Positions 57,093-64,000 of a stretch of DNA of 64,000 bases are shown piece by piece. Within the stretch, counting starts at the first letter, position 1. The number at the start of each line of letters is the position of its first letter. Source of the stretch: Zea mays. Lineage: Eukaryota > Streptophyta > Magnoliopsida > Poales > Poaceae. Made by a program: the position numbers and the translations under genes. The stretch covers positions 270,652,622 through 270,716,621 of the forward strand of contig NC_050096.1 of the NCBI RefSeq assembly GCF_902167145.1. Reading direction: 5' to 3'. Under the pieces are notes generated by a model. It saw nothing but the letters and a program-made list of their open reading frames with translations, searched no databases and was not told where the DNA came from.

Positions 57093-59918
57093 CTATTTGT
57101 CGTGCAAACTGGAGCTGATGATGGCCGTCTTGCGCTCATCAGCGAACCCCAGGTTGATTCGCTTGGTTTCTTCAGTCGGCCGCATAGAGGTCGCGGCCTG
57201 AGCTTCGTTTGCCGGTACTGCGAGGCCCTCCTCAGGCTTAGAGTTCGCCAGTGTAGAAGGAACCGTTGACGGCTTGGTGGTGAGGGCTGCTTGGATGGCC
57301 ACTCGGAAACATTCTGCGGCGCCTTGGAAGTCGGCGCGCACAGTTATGATTCCTTGCGGTCCTGGCATCTTCAGTATCATGTATGTATAGTGCGGAATGG
57401 CCATGAATTTGGCCAGTCCCGGCCTCCCGATGATGGCGTTGTACCCGCAGTCGAAATTCGCTACCTCGAACCTCAGGAACTCGGTTCTGTAGTTCTCCGG
57501 AGTTCCGAAGGTGACCGGCATGTAGATGTGGCCCAGCGGGTATTCCCCTTCCGTCGGCACGATGCCGAAGAAAGGAGTGTCTGACTCGTGGAGCTCTTTG
57601 AGGTGAACTCCCAAGCCTTGGAGTGTCCGGGGGAAGGTGACGTTGATGCTGCTCCCCCCATCCACTAGCACCTTCTTTACCCGGCTCTCTCGGATCACCG
57701 GATCGACGAGGAGCGGGTATTTGCCTGGATGGTCAAAGTTGAGCCATTGATCCTCCCGAGTGAAAGTTATTGGGTGCTCCGACCACCGGTATGGGGCGGG
57801 AGGACCGGTGGTCGCCACCAGTATCTGGCGGTCGTTGAGCTTTTGTTGTCTTTTGTTCTCCTGCGACCCATGTCCGCCGAAGATGACGTTGACCTCCCTG
57901 TCAACGCGTGGGAAAGCTCCTCCTCCCCCCTCCTCCTGCTGATGGGGCTGTCGTGGTTCATCCGGTCCTCCCCTCGGCGGAGGAGGCGGTAGAGGTTGGA
58001 AGGGTCGGCCGTGCCCGACGGAGTGCTTGAAGTCCCGGCAGTTACGAAGAGTGTGGCGCATGTCCTTGTGGTACGGGCACTGGGCGTCGAGGATGTCGTC
58101 CAGTGTGCGCTCGCCTCCACGAGGTCCTCCTCGGGCGCGAGAGGCGGGTGGTCCGGCGGCGTGTACTTCTTCGCGAGGCCTCTTCTCCCAGCGTTTGTCG
58201 GGTGGTTGGTTCGCGTCACGTCGCGGTGCTGCTGGTGCAGGCTTTGCTCCTCCGATGAGATCCTGGGCCCGCTCGTCGGCGGTGATGTAGAGGTCGGCTT
58301 CCCGGAACAGCTCCTCGGAGGTAGTCGGCGCCTTCTGTAGTATGGCTCGAACGAAAGCCGAGTCATTGGATCCTCTGTAGAAGTCCTCGATCACGGCCGC
58401 CTCCGTGACCTCGGGGATGCGATTTCTCATGGTCTGGAACCTTTTGAGGTACGACCGGAGAGTCTCATCCCCTCGGCGCTTGATGGATTTGAGGTCCCAT
58501 GGTTGCGCTGGCTTGTCGGAGAGGGACTGAAAGTTGGCGGTGAAACATCGACTGAAGTCTCCCCAGTCGTCGATGCAGTGTCTGGGTAGATGTCGTAGCC
58601 ACTGTAGCGCATCTTGCCCAAGGACGATGGGCAGATACGCGGTCATGACGTCCTCAGATGCCCCGGCAGCTCGAGCAGCGGTGGTGTAGACGGCTAGCCA
58701 ACCCCCTGGGTCCTGCTTAGGTTCATATTTGTCGACATTGGATACCTTGAAGTTGGGAGGCCATTGGATGGCCCTAAGGCGCGGAGTAAGAGCGTATACT
58801 CCGCACGTGTCCTCCTGTCGTCGGGGACGATGTCTGTCCCGGGGAGGGGAGTGGTGGTTGTGGTTCCTCGACCGTCCCCGGGTGGTTCCGCCAGTTGAAG
58901 CTGTTGCCGACTCAGTCCTGGTGGCCTAGCTTTGAGTCGGGAAGCCATGATCTCGGTCATACTCCTCCCGACGGCGAATTTCGTTTTCATGCCGCCGTTC
59001 GCGCGAAGCATTGATAGAGCTTCGCGCGTCTCGGCGACTGTTGATGGCGTGTCGTAGATCGTTCGGCGGGTGAGCGAGCGGTAGGAGATGGTTGGCCGCC
59101 TGAGTGAACAAGCGTCGGTATCCCTCGGCGTCGGGAGTCCGAGGGAGTCCGTCAGCTATCCGAGCTAGTACACCTCCGACTTCGCTTGGTGTGTTCATAG
59201 CTCGGGCGAAGTCGGGGTTCAGGTTGCGCCCGAAGAGCGGATTCTCCCGGCGTTGCCTTGCATCTTGCTCGGCTTGCTCCTGAGTCCGTCGGCGATCACG
59301 TCGTCGGGAGTTCCTTTGTTCTCTGAAGACGCGTTCTTCCGGAGTTTCTCCTATCTCCGAGATCTCGTCTCGCGAGACAGGCTGCTCCGGATCCCGTTCT
59401 CCGGCCGCGTGATGTCGTCGAACGTTCCTGCGTCGGTTCCTCCGTCGGCGGGATTCTCGTTGAGGTGGTTCTTCTCCGGGCACGGTCGGTTCGTCGTCAG
59501 AGACGGCGGGCGACTCCACTCTCCCGATGAAGAGGACGTCAGGGTAGAATGGTGCTGCTGTCGTGGCGACTTTCTTTCCGTTCTCCTTTGAGGCCGGAGG
59601 AACGGAAAGAACGACTTGCCTTTCCCTGGTCTCCTTCTTTCTCGTGATCCGCGTCCATTCTTTTGTCGGGGAAGTAGACAGCGGAGTTTTCCGGGTCAGC
59701 GAGCTCCCAGCTCCAGCCTTTCCGGAGACGATCTTTTTCCGAAGAGCCAGAGGTTGCGTCTCTCCAGCATTTCCGGAGTTCGTTGGAGGAGACTTCTTTT
59801 CCGGCGGATCTGCGATACAGTGTAGAATTCCCTCTTCATCTGCTACAGATGAGATCGTCCCAAAGCAGAATATGGATCTAGGACGCATGGCGATCTTGCT
59901 GTAGAAGGTGATGGCCAT
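57093..59918 (-). pseudogene. Gag and protease of element E
   Basis: ATG at 59918 (MAITFYSKIAMRPRS). An Arg/Glu-rich N-part ends in a TAG at 58926, but the same frame stays open beyond it (YALTPRLRAIQWPPNFKVS) to the capsid part DALQWLRHLPRHCIDDW, LRSYLKRFQTMRNRIPE and EELFREADLYITADERAQD. A single knuckle-like CPYHKDMRHTLRNC follows. Protease is seen at VDGGSSINV, with Gly-Gly in place of the common D-S/T-G, as usual in this lineage. TAG at 57093 separates it from RT. Both stops are in one frame, so gag-pol was a single long ORF. Confidence 0.85.
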
Positions 59919-59964
59919 TGAGCTAGCTTGGATCGTCGACACACCCCCTACCTGGCGCGCCAGC

Positions 59965-60595
59965 TGTCGGCGTTTTGGGTCCGACCGCACACCCGGGGTT
60001 GCCCCTCAAGGTGTTTTCTAGGAGTAGGACGGTGTCAACGACTGTAGAAAAATGGTTCGTGCCGATCGCACGAGAGACAGTGGACAAGATTTGCAGGTTC
60101 GGGCCGCTGAGAGATGCGTAACACCCTACGTCCTGGTGAGTATGCGAGTGTGATTACAAGAGGGCTCTCTGGATTGAAGGCACAGAGAGTTAATGAGGGT
60201 GGCTAAGTAAAAATAGGGTCGATCGATCTGAAGGGGTGCCCCCTAGGCCTTATATACTCGACCGTGGGGCAGTACACGTGGATATGATAACAACAAGTAG
60301 CTGAAAGGTAGTGAACCTCCTGAGTTTATCCCTACGTAACCTTCGCCGACTTATCCTTGCATGGCTCCGTAGCATGAGGGCTCCAGCGCGGGAAAGTCGG
60401 GTCTCCGTTGCGATTTACTCGCTCAACGTTGTGGGCCGTCCGGGTTTGCATCAATCCGGCCTTACGTCTTCTCTGCTTTGTTGGCCGTTTCTCCTTAGGC
60501 CCACGAAGGAATGACCTTACGATTTATTGGGCCCTTGGGCCTTTCGTGAGGTCTTTTACTCCTTTAGTGGACCTAGGGGATATCTATCCCCCACA
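59965..60595 (-). repeat. 5' LTR of element E
   Basis: 631 bp. On the minus strand it ends ACGCCGACA and is followed by GC and TGGCGCGCCAGGTAGGGG (59945-59962), the primer binding site; the matching tRNA is not assigned. GGCGG follows at 60596. Confidence 0.88.
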
Positions 60596-61766
60596 GGCGG
60601 TGCACAGCCAAGGACGGCGACACGGCTGTTGAACCCCGCCGGAGCTGACCGAAATCACGATACCCGCCCCTATTCTCTAATTGGACTCGTGCTACATCTC
60701 GATTGGGCACAGGCGAAACTGGGGAAGGAGATCTTACCTGCAATGGTCGAGGCGAAGGGTCAGCCCGCGATGCCCGATGACTCCGCGATGACGGAGCACG
60801 CGGATGGGGGAATTCCCTGGTCTTCCGCACCTCGGTGAGGCACGAACAGCTTTCTCGCGCTCAGGTAAACCTGGTTGACGGCGAGACGGCACGAGCTAGT
60901 GGCGCGGTGGGGGGTTTGCCGAGGCGAGTCGCCGCGGCAATGGCATACAGCGGCGGCGCACAGGCTCCAGGCATTAAATAGGGCGTGGATGGTGGCTGAG
61001 GTGTTTCAATGGCCGACGCCGGAATCCGCGGAGGTAGTTCCGCCCGCGACGGCGTTGACGAGTGCGTGGCGGGGTGCTCGCCGCGGAGTTCGCGAGCGCT
61101 GTTGCCCCAGGTGCGAGACTAAGGAGGGTGACCGGTGGGCCCCCGAGCGCAGCGAGACTGAGTCAGACCCGCTCGCGTGTGAGAGTGCCAGGTGGGGTCG
61201 GCGCGTCGGCGCCAAAAACTATTGTTGTGCGCGCACGATGGGAGGTTGGCTGGTGGGGCCCGGTTGTTAGCAGGTGGAAGTGTGGCTGCGGTGTTAATTG
61301 GGCCAGCGCGCATGGGAAGTTTTGGTGGGCTGAAATGGTGGTCAGTCAGCCCATGAAGTCCTTTATTCTTTTCTATTTTATTCTCTATCCTCTTTTCTCT
61401 ATTTCCTAGTTCAATTTGAATTCGAATTTGAATTCAAACATGTGCTAAATTTATTCGTAATTATATTGTAAAATTAAGAGGTATCAAGTCTGAAAATATA
61501 GTTTCTCTTTGTATTATATACTCTCCTTTTCTTCTCATTTCCTTTAATCCTTCACCTCATTATCAATATTATATTTTCATTCATTTTATTACTATTGTAT
61601 TAAATGCACAAACAAAACTCCAACAAGATGCACTTTCTTTTATTTTAGTATCATTGGTTTAATTTAATCATTCTTGATTCTACGTATGCTCTTTTCATGA
61701 TGCAAATGAGGCACATCAAATAAGGAAATCACTATATATTCCTTGTATACAATTTTGAGTATTACA
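60596..61766 (-). repeat. 3' LTR of element D, proximal half
   Basis: Continues LTR D after the GGCGG duplication. GC-rich to about 61340, then AT-rich, ending GAGTATTACA. The GC-rich part has open frames by composition only. Confidence 0.8.
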
Positions 61767-61803
61767 AATCCTACCCCCTTAAAAATAATCTCGTCCTCGG
61801 GAT

Positions 61804-62562
61804 TTAGGAAGTTCTAGGGAAAAGATGGGGAAAATCTATACGAAGCTCTTCTTCTCTTTCCCACGTTGCGTCATCCTCTCCGTGGTGGCTCCATTGCACT
61901 TTGCACATCTTTATCACCTTATTTCTTGTAACTCGAGTCAAAGTATCAAGAATCTTGATAGGATACTCAGCATAAGTCAGGTCATCTTGAACACTCAGGT
62001 CCTCAATTGGCAATTGCCCTTCAGGTACCCTGAGACATTTCTTCAGCTGAGATACATGAAAGACATCATGAACATCCGCGAGATGAACCGGTAACTCCAA
62101 TTGATATGCCACCTCTCCCACTCGCTTCAAGATTAAGAAGGGTCCAATAAAGCGAGGGGACAACTTTCCTTTGACTTTAAATATTCTCATACCCCTGAGT
62201 GGTGACACCTTCAAATAGACATGATCACCTTCCACAAATTCCAGTGGTCTCCTTCTATTATCAGCATAGCTCCTTTATCTGGTCTGTGCTACCCTTAAAT
62301 TCTCCCGAATTATACGGACTTGCTCTTCTGCTTCTTGTATAATCTCAGGTCCAAAGAACTGACTTCCTCCGGTCTGGTCCTAATATAGAGGAGTCCTGCA
62401 CTTCTTGCCATATAGAGCCTCGAACGGTGACATTTTCAGGCTGGCCTGGTAACTATTTTTATATGAGAACTCAACATAAGGTAGACTCTTGTCCCAACTA
62501 CTACCATGCTGAAGGGCACAGGCTCTTAACATGTCCTCCAATACTTGATTAGTCCTTTCAGT
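61804..62562 (-). pseudogene. Integrase C-terminus and chromodomain of element D
   Basis: Frame pieces after a TAG at 62563 (TERTNQVLEDMLRAC...) lead to EGDHVYLKVSPLRGMRIF and GKLSPRFIGPF (the GPY/F module). DVFHVSQLKKC and a chromodomain with VQWSHHGEDDATWEREEEL follow, ending FPRTS. The chromodomain marks D as a chromovirus; such domains bind modified histones and guide insertion to heterochromatin. At least one further stop lies near 62280. Confidence 0.85.
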
Positions 62563-64000
62563 CTATCCATCAGTCTGAGGATGGTAGGCCGAACTAAATT
62601 TCAACTTCGTATCCATATTCTCAAGAAAACTTTTTCCAAAATCTGGAGGTAAACTATGATCCTCTATCCGAAACAATCTTCTTCGGTACACCGTGTAGAG
62701 ACACAGTCCGAGCCATATATACTCTGCCAATTGAGATCTCTTATAAGTAGTCTTGACCGGGTGGTAGTGAGTCTCCAAATCATAATCCTTAATAAGCTCC
62801 AACCAACGACGTTGCCTAAGGTTGAGATCCTTCTGAGTGAATATATACTTCAAACTCTTATGATCCGTATACACTTGACACTTGGTTCCCATGATATAAT
62901 GTCTCCAAATCTCAAGCGCATGCACAACGGCTGCCAGCTCCAAGTCATGAGTGGGGTAGTTCAATTCATGCTTCCGCAACTGACGAGAAGCGTAGGCGAT
63001 CACATGTCCTTCTTGCATGAGCACACATCCTAAGCCTTGGCCACATGCATCACAATAGATATCAAATCCCTTTTGTAGGTCTGGCATAACCAACACTGGT
63101 GGCGACATCAATTTCTTCTTCAATTGATCAAAGCTATCTTGGCACTTCTCGTCCCACTTAAACTCTCTTCCCTTCTCCAATAGTGAGGTCATGGGCTTAG
63201 CAATCTTAGAAAATCCTTCAATAAATCTCCGATAGTATCCTACAAGCCCCAAGAAACTCCGAATATCCGTAACTGTAGTGGGTATGCTCCACGCCATTAT
63301 CTCCTTGACCTTAGCAGGATCCACTGATATTCCTCCATTAGAAATGATATGTCCAAGGAATGGCACCTCGCCAATCCAAAACTCGCATTTGCTATACTTG
63401 GCGTAGAGTTGATTATCCCTTAGCTTTTGTAGCACCAATCTCAGGTGTTCCTCATGATCACTTTCACTCTTAGAATAGATAAGAATATCGTCGATAAATA
63501 CCACGACGAATCTGTCTAGGTCACGAACACCTTATTCTTCTGATCCATAAAATAAGCTGGTGCATTAGTTAATCCAAACGACATAACAGTGAACTCTTAT
63601 AATCCATATCGAGTCGAGAAAGCCGTCTTGGGGATATCCGATGGTCTAATCTTCATTTGATGGTAACCCGATCGGAGATCAATCTTCGAGAATACCCTAG
63701 CATCTCTCATCCGATCAAATAAATCCTCAATACAGGGTAATGGATACTTGTTCTTCACAGTAACATCATTAAGTGATCTATAATCCACACACATCCACTG
63801 TGATCCATCCTTCTTCTGTACAAACAGTACCGGTGCTCCCCAAGGTGAGGAACTCGGATGAATGTACCCAGCCTCTTGCAACTCTGTTAAGTGCTTCTTG
63901 AGTTCTTTTAACTCTTCTACAAACATCCTATATGTCCATTTAGAAATAGGAGCAGTTCCAGGTAAGAGATCTATGACAAACTCAACTTCCGTATCTGGTG
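62563..64000 (-). pseudogene. Reverse transcriptase, RNase H and integrase remnant of element D
   Basis: Open from the window edge with [20 protein letters not shown], then [19 protein letters not shown] and [14 protein letters not shown] at 63597 and a frameshift near 63510 follow. [11 protein letters not shown] (catalytic DD), [12 protein letters not shown] and RNase H ([41 protein letters not shown]) come next. After YHPVKTTYK the sequence jumps straight into integrase with a shifted frame; most of the integrase N-part and core is deleted. It ends [12 protein letters not shown] and TAG. Confidence 0.85.

Larger units (their letters stand above)
33349..60595 (-). mobile_element. Tat-lineage Ty3/gypsy element E, split by element F
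   Basis: Flanked by GGCGG at 33344-33348 and 60596-60600. LTRs are 631 bp each. Without F the element is about 14.4 kb. Minus-strand order is LTR, primer site, gag, protease, RT, RNase H, a second RNase H, integrase, 89-bp repeat array, antisense genes, 82-bp repeat array, LTR. The second, extra RNase H after pol and the long 3' part with antisense ORFs are features of the Tat group (Grande, RIRE2, Cinful relatives). Gag-pol carries stops, a frameshift and a catalytic-site deletion, so it is dead or depends on other copies. Confidence 0.9.
31249..64000 (-). mobile_element. Chromovirus (Ty3/gypsy, Tekay/Del-like) element D, partial
   Basis: Minus-strand element whose 3' LTR covers 31249-61766, interrupted by element E; its pol runs off the window at 64000. 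On the minus strand the LTR starts TGTAATACTC and ends CCGGGTGTGACA. Without E it is about 3.27 kb, and such long LTRs are known in maize Tekay-type elements. A purine-rich tract (AAGGGGGTAGGATT on the minus strand) precedes it. The pol ends in an integrase with chromodomain. D inserted into the Sirevirus LTR at 31248. Several frameshifts, stops and a deletion in pol make it inactive. Confidence 0.85.

Overview
The window is nuclear DNA of a large-genome grass, most likely maize or a close Zea relative. The reasons are interrupted genes with GT-AG introns, Sirevirus (Ty1/copia) LTRs full of the CACCGGACNGTCCGGTG palindrome, Helitron ends that fit the maize consensus, many Tourist/Stowaway MITEs, and retrotransposons nested inside one another. 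The species is inferred, not proven.

Layout. (1) 1-1555: the 5' end of a minus-strand Sirevirus (element A: start of gag, primer binding site, LTR). (2) 1556-6060: a gene-poor stretch with a 217-bp tandem duplication, an orphan first exon of UDP-glucose 4-epimerase, a 1.43-kb hAT-like transposon and a small MITE. (3) 6061-23669: a two-gene island. Pescadillo (14 coding exons, plus strand, 619 aa) and a Has1/DDX18-type DEAD-box RNA helicase (12 coding exons, minus strand, 649 aa) face each other with stop codons about 1.1 kb apart. Both families act in 60S ribosomal subunit assembly in the nucleolus. Their introns hold MITEs. Intron 3 of the helicase also holds two Helitron-like insertions, the larger carrying pieces of a cellulose synthase gene and an S1/P1 nuclease gene. 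(4) 25283-64000: a five-deep retrotransposon nest. A minus-strand Sirevirus LTR (B) is split by an old Sirevirus (C, plus). An LTR of that family is split by a chromovirus (D, minus, running off the right edge). D's 3' LTR is split by a Tat-lineage Ty3/gypsy element (E, minus, TSD GGCGG). E is split by a young Sirevirus (F, plus, TSD CATTG).

How the parts relate. Only Pescadillo and the helicase look like functional host genes. Element F is the only retrotransposon whose reading frames are all open: gag 759 aa, pol 1073 aa, and an extra 724-aa sense ORF between pol and the 3' LTR. By eye its two 1495-bp LTRs differ at one base, so it is a very recent insertion. E has LTRs differing at about six of 631 positions and broken gag-pol. 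It carries two antisense genes: a small acidic ORF behind a TATA box, and a long intron-containing ORF of the type annotated in plants as putative gypsy-type transposon protein. F landed inside an exon of that second gene. E also has two tandem-repeat arrays and hairpin motifs. No tRNA, rRNA or CRISPR was recognised.
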